Origin: Azospirillum sp. 412522 | GTDB taxonomy: Bacteria; Pseudomonadota; Alphaproteobacteria; Azospirillales; Azospirillaceae | DNA length: 64,000 nucleotides | Assembly: GCF_019805165.1 (NCBI RefSeq) | Contig: NZ_RWIJ01000007.1 | Location: 1 to 64,000, forward strand | Direction: 5' to 3' | Part shown: piece after piece, positions 36,218 through 44,468 of the stretch | Layout: each line of letters starts with the position of its first letter | How positions within the stretch are numbered: position 1 is the stretch's first letter | Position numbers and translations under genes: made by a program | The notes under the pieces: model-generated | What the model was told of the DNA's origin: nothing | The model's database searches: none | The model's input: the letters and a program-made list of their open reading frames with translations, nothing else

Positions 36218-36556
36218 TCAGAATGGCAAGTCCATATCGTCGGACTGCTCAGCCTCTCCGAGGATTCGTCCCGCGACGCGCCGCACGGACCAAGCGACCT
36301 CAGCCGCCCCCTCGGCATCTGTGTCGCGTGCGACGTCCCCGGTGCGAACCCGACCGATGATGTGCGACAGTCCGCTCAGGTCGCCGGCCAACTGGCGGGA
36401 GCGGCGCGCTACCAGGACGTCGCCTTCACACAGGTATTCAAGGCAGTAGTTCAGAAGTTCAACGGAGACGGCGCGAGAGTCGCCTCCCGCGCCGTCCGGC
36501 CTGCCACACTTCGATCCCCGATCCGAAATGTGGCAACCACCCCCGAAGTGTGGCAA
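36218..36556 (-). CDS. Possible small protein with SSB-like acidic tip
   Basis: A 112-codon frame from a TTG at 36556 that has AAGGGG 7 nt upstream and follows the stop of the next gene by 3 bp. The central part (VSVELLNYCLEYLCEGDVLV, then RVAGRILGEAEQ) looks like a real helical protein. The end, QSDDMDLPF, resembles the DDDIPF tip of SSB that recruits repair and replication proteins. The N-terminal 30 residues overlap a set of DNA repeats and may be non-coding. Confidence 0.4.
   Translation of the reverse strand: MPHFGGGCHISDRGSKCGRPDGAGGDSRAVSVELLNYCLEYLCEGDVLVARRSRQLAGDLSGLSHIIGRVRTGDVARDTDAEGAAEVAWSVRRVAGRILGEAEQSDDMDLPF
36502..36555. repeat. CGAARTGTGGCA repeats
   Basis: Three copies of a 12-bp motif: inverted at 36502-36513 (TGCCACACTTCG), direct at 36524-36535 (CGAAATGTGGCA) and direct at 36544-36555 (CGAAGTGTGGCA). 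The direct copies start exactly 20 bp apart, two helical turns. They sit just after the stop of the 209-residue protein. They could be an operator or part of an origin-like region. Confidence 0.5.
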
Positions 36557-36559
36557 CCG

Positions 36560-37189
36560 TCACCCCTTCAGGATGCGCTCCGCCGCCTTCGCGGCCTTCG
36601 CCGCCGCCGCCGCCATCACCTTCCTGCGGGCGGCCTCCGCCCGGTCGGTCTTCAGCGCCGCCTCGAGATCGGCGACATGCTTGTCCAGCAGCCGCGCCAG
36701 CACCGCCGCCGCCGCCGGCGCGTCTTGGATGTAGCCGCTGACCCTTCGCAGCAGTTCACGCTCCTCGGGCGACGCCACCACCTTGACCACGCACTTTCCC
36801 TTGGCCTTCCGATTCTGGTCGGCCGCTTTGGAACGCTCTGCGTTGGTCTGGTAGAGACGATGCCGGCCGCCGCGGGCCTTGAGCTCCGCCTGCTTCGCTA
36901 CCAGCAGGCGCATCAGCTCGGCCGTGTAGTGGTGCGTGAACGTCCCGTCGCGCGTCGTATGGTGCTGGCCGTTCCCGGCGTAGTGGCTAATAGAGCCCGG
37001 GCTCTCCCCGGCGACGATCTTCAGCGCCAGTTCAATGTCGTCTCTCCGCACTTGGCGTGGCTTAGCATCCGCCTCCAGCGAATCCCGCACCTCGAATTCG
37101 GGCACGTCCCCCCAATCCTGCACGGACACCTCGCGCCCGTCCAGGCCGTAGCCTTCGCCCTTAATCTCCCTGATGTACCAGGTCTTCAT
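36560..37189 (-). CDS. Unknown charged protein
   Basis: A 209-residue cytosolic protein, MKTWYIREIKGEG, then a His/Thr-rich middle (ISHYAGNGQHHTTRDGTFTH) and a C-terminal third that is a long, lysine/alanine-rich helix (AARRKVMAAAAAKAAKAAER). GGGAGGCAGCG precedes the ATG well. Not recognised; the helix suggests DNA binding or oligomerisation. It is the first gene of a short minus-strand unit with the SSB-tip frame. Confidence 0.55.
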   Translation of the reverse strand: MKTWYIREIKGEGYGLDGREVSVQDWGDVPEFEVRDSLEADAKPRQVRRDDIELALKIVAGESPGSISHYAGNGQHHTTRDGTFTHHYTAELMRLLVAKQAELKARGGRHRLYQTNAERSKAADQNRKAKGKCVVKVVASPEERELLRRVSGYIQDAPAAAAVLARLLDKHVADLEAALKTDRAEAARRKVMAAAAAKAAKAAERILKG

Positions 37190-37299
37190 CGCTGCCTCCC
37201 CCTTGGCCGCTTGCACAGCTCCCAGAAGGTAGGTGGCTTTCACAGTTTTGCCCAGGCCACGCAAAACATAATTTTGCGCGGCCCTTCCTAATCATCTCC

Positions 37300-37419
37300 C
37301 TACGCGGCCTGCCGCAGATCCTGCAACTGCTCCAGCGCACGTCGAACCTCATTCTGCGCCTCCACCGCGCGCAGCGTCGCCTCGAACGCCTGTAAATTCC
37401 GGCTGAAAGCGGCCACCAT
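37300..37419 (-). CDS. Possible 39-residue helical peptide or gene tail
   Basis: A frame of 39 codons that reads MVAAFSRNLQAFEATLRAVE and then AQNEVRRALEQLQDLRQAA, a near-perfect amphipathic helix. No ribosome binding site is seen, so it may be the surviving 3' end of a longer gene. The surrounding 37190-37550 region contains nothing else. Confidence 0.3.
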   Translation of the reverse strand: MVAAFSRNLQAFEATLRAVEAQNEVRRALEQLQDLRQAA

Positions 37420-37550
37420 TCAGACATGAAGCCGGCGACCCTTCCGCTGTGAAGGCGACCGGTACCATCGTCGGCATGATGATGGCGTCTTCCGTGCGAG
37501 GAGGGCTTCTATCAAGCACCGCCGCCTGATCCAACCGACAGGAGGCGCGG

Positions 37551-37730
37551 ATGCCAGCCTTGAGGCTTTCCGTGCGGCAGATCCGTAAATTATTTCGGCT
37601 AAAATTCGGCAGCCTGCTGCCGACCAGCGATCGCCAGATCGCAGCCCAGCTCAGTGTCGCGCGCAGCACCGTGTCCGAGTACCTGGAGCGCGCCCATGCC
37701 GCTGGCCTGTCCACCGGCGTCGCGGTAGTA
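37551..37730 (+). pseudogene. IS21-family IstA remnant
   Basis: About 55-60 codons match the N-terminal helix-turn-helix of IS21 IstA transposases: LRLSVRQIRKLFRLKFG, DRQIAAQLSVARSTVSEYLE and AHAAGLS. The catalytic core is gone and the frame continues into unrelated sequence. Confidence 0.75.
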
Positions 37731-37810
37731 GACGGTCATGTCCACGATGACGAATCGGACTTGGTTGAGTCGGCCAGCCCGCGCAGCTCAACCTTCACCA
37801 TCGCCCGCTT

Positions 37811-37981
37811 GGTATCGCGGCCATCCCGCTGCCTGGGAAGAAGGATGCGCTGATCGTTATGCTGACTGCCCATTCGGAACAGACTGTCGTCACGGCATCT
37901 TTGAAAGTTGGTGCCCGCGGATATCTGGTCAAACCGATCGTTCCGAAGAAATTGATCCAGATGATCGCCAAGGTATCCCAC
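37811..37981 (+). pseudogene. Response-regulator receiver fragment
   Basis: The frame GIAAIPLPGKKDALIVMLTA, HSEQTVVTASLKVGARGYLV, KPIVPKKLIQMIAKVS is the second half of a CheY-like receiver: the switch threonine (MLTAH) and the conserved lysine (LVKP) are present. The first half with the phosphoryl-accepting aspartate is missing. It lies directly after the IS21 remnant and is not a working regulator. Confidence 0.75.
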
Positions 37982-38071
37982 AGCAAGCTCCTCACCTTGA
38001 TCAGGCGGGGGGCGTGCCCCTGCCGTCCTTGGGGCGGCTGTCGGTATTGTAAGCCGGTGCGGTCCTACCGG

Positions 38072-38521
38072 TCAGTCCATGCCGAGGGCTTGCTTGTAGA
38101 GGGCAACGGTGGCCTCGAGCTCGCGGCGGTCGGCGTCATCCATCTTGCGCAGCCGGAGGATTTCGCGGGTCGCCGCGGCAGAGAAGCCGATGTCTTCCAG
38201 CTCCTTCCACACGGCCTTCAGCTCGGACTGGACCGCCGTGCGTTCGGTGGCGTAGGCGGCGGCCAGGGTGGGATTGCGGCTGCGGATGGCAACCAGTTCG
38301 GTTTCCAACCGCTCGATCCGCTCGACGAAGCCGAGGATCCGCATCGACGCGATGGGGGAGGACGTGTAGACGGGAACGACCGGGGCGGGGGGCGTGTCGG
38401 CCGGCGGTGTCGTGGCCAGGGCCTCGGCGCGGCGGGCGCGCAGGCGGCGGACGCGGGAGGCGGTCTGCTGGCGCTTACGCTCGGCCGCTTCTTCTGGCGT
38501 TCCGATCCTCGGCCTGCCCAT
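38072..38521 (-). CDS. GapR-like (DUF2312) domain protein with basic N-terminus
   Basis: A 149-residue protein. The N-terminal 40 residues are very basic (MGRPRIGTPEEAAERKRQQT, ASRVRRLRARRAEAL). A Pro-rich linker follows, then residues about 60-149 form a coiled coil ending RERE-like in FSAAATREILRLRKMDDADR and ELEATVALYKQALGM, the hallmark of GapR/DUF2312 proteins, which clamp overtwisted DNA. The ATG at 38521 follows GGAGGG with 4 nt spacing. A longer frame to 38800 would run through the palindrome array and is rejected. Three palindromes lie 17-138 bp upstream. This could be an island-encoded nucleoid protein or a repressor of its own promoter. Confidence 0.7.
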   Translation of the reverse strand: MGRPRIGTPEEAAERKRQQTASRVRRLRARRAEALATTPPADTPPAPVVPVYTSSPIASMRILGFVERIERLETELVAIRSRNPTLAAAYATERTAVQSELKAVWKELEDIGFSAAATREILRLRKMDDADRRELEATVALYKQALGMD

Positions 38522-38537
38522 GCTGCCCTCCGGCTTT

Positions 38538-38659
38538 GCGTTACAAGAGGAAGCGTAACGCGATACTGACGGGCCGGCAAGCGGCTTTCGCGTTACAGGC
38601 GCCTGTAACGCATTACTGGTTAGGCCGGGCGACTTTCGCGTTACACGCGGGGTGTAACG
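38538..38659. repeat. Array of three GCGTTACA palindromes
   Basis: Three inverted repeats of the type GCGTTACA-N-TGTAACGC: 38538-38561 (24 bp, imperfect centre), 38590-38611 (22 bp, perfect) and 38638-38659 (22 bp, last base differs). Start-to-start distances are 52 and 48 bp, about five helical turns. Each is preceded by GGCTTT or GACTTTC. They lie between the GapR-like gene and its probable promoter and look like an operator or partition-type array. Confidence 0.75.
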
Positions 38660-38661
38660 AT

Positions 38662-39068
38662 TTATCGGCAGGGCGGGGCCATTCCGCGAGTGCCCTACTC
38701 TCCTCGCTTTCGGTTGTGCAGCCCGGTTTTCCATGTAACCTGTTCGCCGCCCCGGTTGTGCCTGGTCAAGCTTCTGATCCGCCTCGCTTTCGCGCGGCAA
38801 TGGAAGTTAGCCACGGGCCTTGGCCATCGCGCTTGCGTAATTAGCAGACACGGCGGAGGGGTACGTTGCTTATCACACTCGGCGCTCATCAACACCAGCA
38901 CCCCGGAAAGGCAGAGGGGCTTTGCCCCTCTGCCGGGCCAAAGGCCCGGCATTCACCCCAGGATATTTGGGCTCGGTGAATAGGTGGAGATTCCTGCGTG
39001 AGTTATGCTAACCTATGCGAGCGGTACAGGGAGGGATCCCGATGACCGCCGACGTGAATGGGGGCGGC
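38662..39068. other. Intergenic region between recD-like gene and GapR-like gene
   Basis: About 400 bp. Apart from the double hairpin at 38910-38950, nothing recognisable is seen. Short plus-strand frames here, one with a GGGAGGG site at 39042, overlap the 3' end of the RecD-like gene antisense and have no family resemblance. Confidence 0.4.
38910..38950. terminator. Two overlapping perfect hairpins
   Basis: GGCAGAGGGGC-TTT-GCCCCTCTGCC (38910-38934) is followed by GCCGGGCC-AAA-GGCCCGGC (38932-38950), sharing three bases. The two structures exclude each other. They lie about 120 bp beyond the stop of the RecD-like gene and probably end the recombinase operon transcript; no T-run is present. 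Confidence 0.55.
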
Positions 39069-41465
39069 TCAGTATTCTGGGCCGCCTTCAACGTTTTCGG
39101 GGTCAAGTCGAAACGCGACGCACCTGTTTGTCCAGGCGGGCGGACGGCTGACTGCGGCGGCCAGCGTCGCAGAATCGCCGACCAGCACGACCTGCCTCTC
39201 CGCACGGGTGATCGCGGTGTAGATCCAGCTGATGTCCACCAGGGGATGGTCATATAGCGCCACTACGACGCGCTCGGCTTGGCTTCCCTGAAGCCGGTGG
39301 CAGGTCAGGCAGTAGGCGAGGGCGAGGTCGATCAGCTCGTCTCCGACGAACTCGTGCGGCTCCCCGTCGAACAGCGCCGTCAGCGCCCTCCGCTGAACGT
39401 CGACGCTGACGACATGGCCGAGGCTGCCGTTGAAGAGGCCGCGCTGGTAGTCGTTGCGGCGGTGGATGGCGGGCTCGCCGACGCCGAAGACGTTGCCAAG
39501 GAAGCCCTTGACCTCCTTCACTTCGGCGTGTTCCAGGGTCAAGATCCCAGCGCCGGTTGCCTCGCGATGGCGGTTGTGGAACCGCTCGTTCAGCCCGTCT
39601 ACCCCGGCATCGCCCTGGTTGACAGGAGCGACAATCTGGACTGCATGGGTGCTGCCGAAGCCTCCCAGCTCGGCTACCACGCGCTCGATCTGCGACGGGA
39701 TTTCCGCCATGGGACAGGGCACCAGGAACACGCCGTCGGCTCGTCCGCCGAACGGCTGAAGCTCGGGGACGATCCCGGCCCGGATGGCCCTCGACACCTC
39801 TGGTATACCGCCACCCTCTCGCTGACGGTGGATCGTCTGTAGTTCGGCGGTCAGAGCGGGGATGTGCGCGAGTCGGTGGAACACCAAGCCGAAGCCGATG
39901 GGCGGCAATTGGCCTACATCGCCTACCAGCAGCAAGCGGCATCCCGCCGGCATCGCTTGGACAAGGCGGTGCCACTGTCCGAGATCGACCATCGACGCCT
40001 CGTCGACGACCAGCAGGGACCTGTTGTCGAGGTACGGCCCCTCTTCCACCTCGAACTCGCTCGCTGGAATTTCCTCTCTCCGCTCGCTCCAGAGCCGGTC
40101 GCCACTGCGCTTCTGCGACTCGCGCTCCCAGTTGGCCTGATCCTTCGCCGCATTCTGCTCAATGCTGGCCTCTCGCATCAGCAGGCCATTGAGGAAGCGG
40201 TGGATGGTCATAGCAGGGCGCCCGGTCGCTTGGGACATACGAAGCGCCGCCTTGCCCGCGAGCGCCACCATCTGCACGTTGCCGTCCAGAAACTCCCAGA
40301 GGTCCACGATGGTGCGAAGGGTGGTCGTCTTGCCCACCCCGGCGCCGCCGGTGAGCACCGCCAGGGGCGCCTGGATGCACCGTAGAACGGCCTCGCGCTG
40401 TTCCGGGTGCAACGACGCCGAAGGCGCCAAGGCCCTCAGGCAGGCTTCCAACGCCTTCCCAGAAGGTATCTCGACGGCGGTCAGCTCCCGGATGTCCCGC
40501 ATCGCCCGGAAGCGCGCCACGAGGGCGTCTTCGAGCGCCGCGCATCCCGGCGCCCGCCACTTCCCCTGGCCATAGGGGATGATGGCGTTGTTGACCTCAC
40601 CAAGCCGGATCGCGTCGGTGACCCGGCGGGACGACAACTGCCCGCCGAAGCAGCGCGCCAGACCTCGACGCAGCGTCGCCTCGTCGATGACCGTGTGGCC
40701 CCCTTCGGTGATCGCCTTCCGCACCACGAAGTCCACGGCGCCGACCAGCCGGTTGGGATGGTCCTCAACGTCGGCGGTGCCGGCTTCCGCCATCAGCCGC
40801 CTGCCGAGTTTGTCCACCCGCTTCCAGTGGTCGAGGAAGGCCGCCAGGATGTACGGGTTCGCCTCCAGGGTGGAGCGGGTTCGCTCGCCCAGGACGCAAA
40901 CGGCGCGCCGGACGAAGCGAGCGTCCGTAACCCCCAGCCCGTCAAGCCACGCCATAACGGCGGGTTCGACCGTTGCCTCCTTCCACTGGGTGACGACGTC
41001 GGCCGCCAAGCGGACAGAAAGGGTCGGAAACCGTGGCGCGATGACTTGAGCTAGAGCCAAGACGTCCCCAGCATCGAGCACCTCCGGAAGCCGCTCCTCG
41101 AAGGCGTCCCATAGGCGTTTCGCCCGACCCGTCCCGATGCCGGGGACGTGGTAGGCTAAGTAGGAGACGACGAGATGTCCTGCCGGCCGTGCGCGGCGCG
41201 CCATCCTGGCGTGGAACTGTTCGCCGTAGCGGTCCGAGGTTGCCCAGGCGCCGCAGAGATGCCAAGTCTCGCCCTCAATCGGCTCAGCCCCGGCGAGGAC
41301 ACCGCCCGGCACCATCGCACGGATCTGCGTGCCTTCTCTCGGATCGCCGAACGGCCCTGCGACGGTGCCTGCGAAGATGACGCCGCCCAACCGGAAGCTG
41401 ATGACTTTGCTGACGGTTACGTCGTAGGCCAACGTCTCCGGCACGCCGGCCACCATGGCACTCAT
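39069..41465 (-). CDS. RecD2-like helicase
   Basis: A 798-residue superfamily 1B helicase. An N-terminal OB/HhH part (YHVPGIGTGRAKRLWDAFEE) precedes the motor: Walker A LTGGAGVGKTTTLRTI (near residue 370), Walker B LLVVDEASMVDL, and the C-terminal motif ALAYCLTCHRLQGSQAERVV with IYTAITRAERQVVLVGD. This is the RecD2/TraA-C layout. The start overlaps the upstream 156-residue gene (ATGA), so it belongs to the recombinase operon. It may help replicate or repair the excised element; RecBC partners are not encoded here. Confidence 0.9.
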   Translation of the reverse strand: MSAMVAGVPETLAYDVTVSKVISFRLGGVIFAGTVAGPFGDPREGTQIRAMVPGGVLAGAEPIEGETWHLCGAWATSDRYGEQFHARMARRARPAGHLVVSYLAYHVPGIGTGRAKRLWDAFEERLPEVLDAGDVLALAQVIAPRFPTLSVRLAADVVTQWKEATVEPAVMAWLDGLGVTDARFVRRAVCVLGERTRSTLEANPYILAAFLDHWKRVDKLGRRLMAEAGTADVEDHPNRLVGAVDFVVRKAITEGGHTVIDEATLRRGLARCFGGQLSSRRVTDAIRLGEVNNAIIPYGQGKWRAPGCAALEDALVARFRAMRDIRELTAVEIPSGKALEACLRALAPSASLHPEQREAVLRCIQAPLAVLTGGAGVGKTTTLRTIVDLWEFLDGNVQMVALAGKAALRMSQATGRPAMTIHRFLNGLLMREASIEQNAAKDQANWERESQKRSGDRLWSERREEIPASEFEVEEGPYLDNRSLLVVDEASMVDLGQWHRLVQAMPAGCRLLLVGDVGQLPPIGFGLVFHRLAHIPALTAELQTIHRQREGGGIPEVSRAIRAGIVPELQPFGGRADGVFLVPCPMAEIPSQIERVVAELGGFGSTHAVQIVAPVNQGDAGVDGLNERFHNRHREATGAGILTLEHAEVKEVKGFLGNVFGVGEPAIHRRNDYQRGLFNGSLGHVVSVDVQRRALTALFDGEPHEFVGDELIDLALAYCLTCHRLQGSQAERVVVALYDHPLVDISWIYTAITRAERQVVLVGDSATLAAAVSRPPAWTNRCVAFRLDPENVEGGPEY

Positions 41466-41932
41466 TGCGTCCTCGCCGGCGCGGTACGCAGCAGGATGCC
41501 GGCGTCTTGGGCGAGGCCGAGCTGGGCCTTTAGGCTGGCGATTTCGCGCTGCTGCCGGATGATGACGGCCTGGGCCTCCGCGAGCTGTTCGGCCAGCCGC
41601 TTGTTGTCGCTGCCCTGCCGGGCAATGACCGCCTTCACGACGGCTTCGGGTTCAGCCTCGGCGGCTCGGCTGCCGATGCCCTTCAGGCCCTGCTCGCGCG
41701 CCAACGCGTTGATGGAGCCGAAGAGCTCGGCTTTGCGGTAGAAATGCTGCTCCCAGTTCGGGTTGCATCCGAGGGACTTCACGATCTCGCGGACGTTGAC
41801 CTTGACCCCGTCCGCCGTCGCGGGCAGCGTCGGAACGCGGCGACCTTCTGGCTGCTCCAGCCAGGCTTGCTCCCTGCCTTCGAGGTATGGCTGGAGCAGC
41901 GCTAGGATATCGGGAACGATGGACGGCGGCAT
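41462..41932 (-). CDS. Unknown accessory protein of the recombinase operon
   Basis: A 156-residue protein. N-terminal half: ILALLQPYLEGREQAWLE and VKVNVREIVKSLGCNPNWEQ-HFYRK, a possible small DNA-binding fold. C-terminal half: coiled coil with NKRLAEQLAEAQAVIIRQQR and EIASLKAQLGL. GAGGAGGAG precedes the ATG. It overlaps the RecD-like gene by 4 bp and follows ginD by 48 bp. Not recognised as a named family. Confidence 0.65.
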   Translation of the reverse strand: MPPSIVPDILALLQPYLEGREQAWLEQPEGRRVPTLPATADGVKVNVREIVKSLGCNPNWEQHFYRKAELFGSINALAREQGLKGIGSRAAEAEPEAVVKAVIARQGSDNKRLAEQLAEAQAVIIRQQREIASLKAQLGLAQDAGILLRTAPARTQ

Positions 41933-41980
41933 AACTCCTCCTCAACGCCGGCATGGCGTGACGTTGCCGTTAGAGACCCG

Positions 41981-42424
41981 TCAGCGCGGCGCACCCTTGG
42001 TGGGCTCGCGGTTCACGGGTGGCAGCGGCCTGTCCAGGAACTCTTCGTCCAGGTTTGCCGAGAATGCGTGGTATGACCAGCGCGAGAATTTCTCGAGGAA
42101 ACGCTCGTTCTCCAGCCTCAAACGGGCATTTTCGGCCTCCAGCTTCGTGATTCGTTGCTGTGCCTGACGGAGCGTCATTCCCCGGGGCGAATCCGCGGCT
42201 TTGGCGGCGGCCGCCCCCGCGGAGCGCTTGCGCGCATCGAAGGCGGTCCGGATGCGCTCGTGCTTGTTGAGTGCCTGCCTGGTGTACTCGTGCCCCATGA
42301 CACCGCGCACCGTCTCCACGACAGCGTTCCAAGAGATAGGATCCGGAAGCAGGTCAATGGCCTTGACGATCCGATCGAGGTTCGCCCCCGTCAGGTTGGG
42401 ACCTCTCGTGTTAGCCTTGGCCAT
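41981..42424 (-). CDS. ginD: GinD/TnpC-like small coiled-coil recombination helper
   Basis: A 147-residue protein starting MAKANTRGPNLTGANLDRIV, with VVETVRGVMGHEYTRQALNKHERI in the middle and a coiled coil LRQAQQRITKLEAENARLRLE. Tn554 TnpC and GInt GinD are small proteins in this position that assist the recombinases. It overlaps the third recombinase gene by 14 bp. The symbol is given by position and general features, not by a sequence search. Confidence 0.65.
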   Translation of the reverse strand: MAKANTRGPNLTGANLDRIVKAIDLLPDPISWNAVVETVRGVMGHEYTRQALNKHERIRTAFDARKRSAGAAAAKAADSPRGMTLRQAQQRITKLEAENARLRLENERFLEKFSRWSYHAFSANLDEEFLDRPLPPVNREPTKGAPR

Positions 42425-44468
42425 TGGAATTCCTCTTCACTGACCCCACGAGCGAACGAACCGCCAGAGCTGGCGCCGGCGCAGGGAGTTGTGCCGAGCG
42501 ATCCGAGATAGCCTGCGCGAGGAGAGTGGGGCGCGGAGCACCGGACAGGCGGATGAGCGAGCCAATTGGAACGGACGGGTCATCGTAGATGGCGATTAGG
42601 TCGCGCAGCCGCGAAACCGTTTCCTTGTGCGCCACCTCCCACTCATCAGCTCCGGAGATGCCGTCCCGGACGGCCTGCTCGGCGTGCTTCAGCATCTCCT
42701 CAGCTTCCACGAGGCGCTGCCGCAGGTTGACGGTCCGCTCCTCATCTCCCTTGACACAGATCTGCTCGTCGCAGGACAGGCAGTCCCGAAAACGCTGGCA
42801 TGGCATCATGGTGAAGTCGTGGACGCAATAACCGAAATCGGTGGTGTGCCCGGCCTTGATCCCGAGCTTCGCGAGCTCCGTGCGGGTGATTAGAGTCCCC
42901 TTCGGGATCTTGGCGATTGCACCGGGTACCTTGCCGACGGGACCCAGGCGCTCTCTCGCCATCTCCATCGTCTCCTCAGATGACACATGGTCGTAGGCCG
43001 CGTTCTGGTGCTCGCTCTTCCGGCCACTCCACTTCGCGATGTCGATCTGACTCAACCCGCCACGCTGGGCCAGCGTGTTCAGGTGATGCCGGAAGGCATG
43101 ACTCCTCACCCGGATCGGGCTTCCGTCGGGTTCCCTGAAACCATGCTTGGCGAAGATGCTGTTGCCTCGCTCGCCTAACCCGCCAAGGGCCTGATGAATG
43201 TGATGGTCGGCAATGGCCTCGAACATGCAGGAACTTGGAGCTTCGTTACTCGAGAAGGTGCCGGCATTGACTACACAGAGCGCCTGGCTGAAGCGCATGC
43301 CAGTGCGCCTATCCAGGACGGGGAAGCCTGGGGGAAGCCCCTTCAAGACCTCCTTCTCAACATCTGAGAATCGGATCAAGCTTTCATGATAGCTCGGCCT
43401 CTCGATCCGCATCCCTCTCTTCTTGGCCCATAGCAGCGCCGGCCTGCGATCGGACATCCCTAGAATGCGACGAATATCCTCAGAATCCAGGAACTCCTTT
43501 CCCCGCAGTTCGTCGAGGCACGGCGGCAGGTAAAGCCTGTCGGGATTGTCCTCGTACCACTTGGCGATCCGCCGTCCCTCGGCCGTTGCGTTGAGAAGCC
43601 GATCCACCGCCTGTTCGGCGATATCGGCCAGCAAGGGGATGACCCACTTGATCATTGGGGCCCCGCCCTTCTCGGGGAGCCAACGCAGCCCAAGCTCGCC
43701 CTTTAGCCCGCGATGGATGCACAGGGCTGGCAGATGGAGGAGTTCTCCCACGCGGTCAGGCGTCATCATCAGGATGGCGACCAGTGACGAAATGATCAGA
43801 TCGGGTTGGTCCGTAGCGAGCCGAAAGATTCTCGGGAGGGCGTCGAGGGCCGCTTCCGTCGGCAGTTTCTCCTTCCGATTCCTGTCGAACTCCTCACCGA
43901 CCTTGTTCATGGTCTTGCCGGGGTCCGGGATCGGGTTGGCCCAGGCCAATGGTCCGGACACAAGCCTGTTTTTAGCCATGAAGGACGCAAGTTCCTCCAG
44001 CTTAAGACCGATGATGTAAGCCCGGGCTGGCGAGCCCCGCTCCCGCGCTAGCTGCGCAGCTCGGTTGAATGTCGCGGCGGTGGCCTCCCAGGGGGAGGAC
44101 GAGTTCTGCTCACGCAGCGCGGCCTCCAGAAAACGTAGTGCCGTTAGACGCACTTCGGGAGCCGCGAGCGGGCTCATCCCTTGGAGATAGCGTACCAGCG
44201 CCTTCGCGAATTCGTTGAACGGTTCCGGTAGAGGTGTCCATCCCGAGCCTTGCGTCTCGCTCGTTGTTTCCAGAGCGCAGAAGGTCATTCTCTTAGAGTT
44301 GCGGCGTCCCTTTGGGATGATACCCGTATCCCACTTGTCGGACGCGTAATCGAGGCCCGCGCCGAACACCGTAAGCTGCTCGCGAGCTAGCCTGATCAGC
44401 GCCTCGACGTTCTTCCTTGCCGTGACCCCGGCGAGCGGGGTGAACTGAACGACATTGCAATTACTCAT
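42411..44468 (-). CDS. ginC: Large tyrosine recombinase C (TnpB/GinC-like)
   Basis: A 685-residue integrase. The catalytic domain shows arginine I in DRVGELLHL, the HxxR pair in SHAFRHHLNTLAQRGGL, tryptophan in place of the second histidine in IAKWSGRKSEHQ, and the nucleophile in NAAYDHVSS. A zinc-like cysteine cluster follows (CVHDFTMMPCQRFRDCLSCDEQICVKG), then a helical tail. This matches the long TnpB-type recombinases of Tn554. The ATG at 44468 overlaps the previous stop by 8 bp and has GAGGG upstream. Confidence 0.85.
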   Translation of the reverse strand: MSNCNVVQFTPLAGVTARKNVEALIRLAREQLTVFGAGLDYASDKWDTGIIPKGRRNSKRMTFCALETTSETQGSGWTPLPEPFNEFAKALVRYLQGMSPLAAPEVRLTALRFLEAALREQNSSSPWEATAATFNRAAQLARERGSPARAYIIGLKLEELASFMAKNRLVSGPLAWANPIPDPGKTMNKVGEEFDRNRKEKLPTEAALDALPRIFRLATDQPDLIISSLVAILMMTPDRVGELLHLPALCIHRGLKGELGLRWLPEKGGAPMIKWVIPLLADIAEQAVDRLLNATAEGRRIAKWYEDNPDRLYLPPCLDELRGKEFLDSEDIRRILGMSDRRPALLWAKKRGMRIERPSYHESLIRFSDVEKEVLKGLPPGFPVLDRRTGMRFSQALCVVNAGTFSSNEAPSSCMFEAIADHHIHQALGGLGERGNSIFAKHGFREPDGSPIRVRSHAFRHHLNTLAQRGGLSQIDIAKWSGRKSEHQNAAYDHVSSEETMEMARERLGPVGKVPGAIAKIPKGTLITRTELAKLGIKAGHTTDFGYCVHDFTMMPCQRFRDCLSCDEQICVKGDEERTVNLRQRLVEAEEMLKHAEQAVRDGISGADEWEVAHKETVSRLRDLIAIYDDPSVPIGSLIRLSGAPRPTLLAQAISDRSAQLPAPAPALAVRSLVGSVKRNSNGQG

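Noticed and set aside
37161..37427. 88-codon minus-strand frame
   Set aside because: It overlaps the start of the 209-residue protein and the helical 39-codon frame, and is rich in Arg, Trp and Cys as expected for a wrong frame.
38538..38659. Regularly spaced repeats as a CRISPR array
   Set aside because: Only three units, palindromic throughout, spacers of similar sequence, and no cas genes.
38522..38800. N-terminal extension of the GapR-like protein
   Set aside because: It would translate the palindrome array; a better ribosome binding site lies at 38521.
39015..39257. Plus-strand frame with a GGGAGGG site at 39042
   Set aside because: It runs antisense into the conserved 3' end of the RecD-like gene and has no family features.
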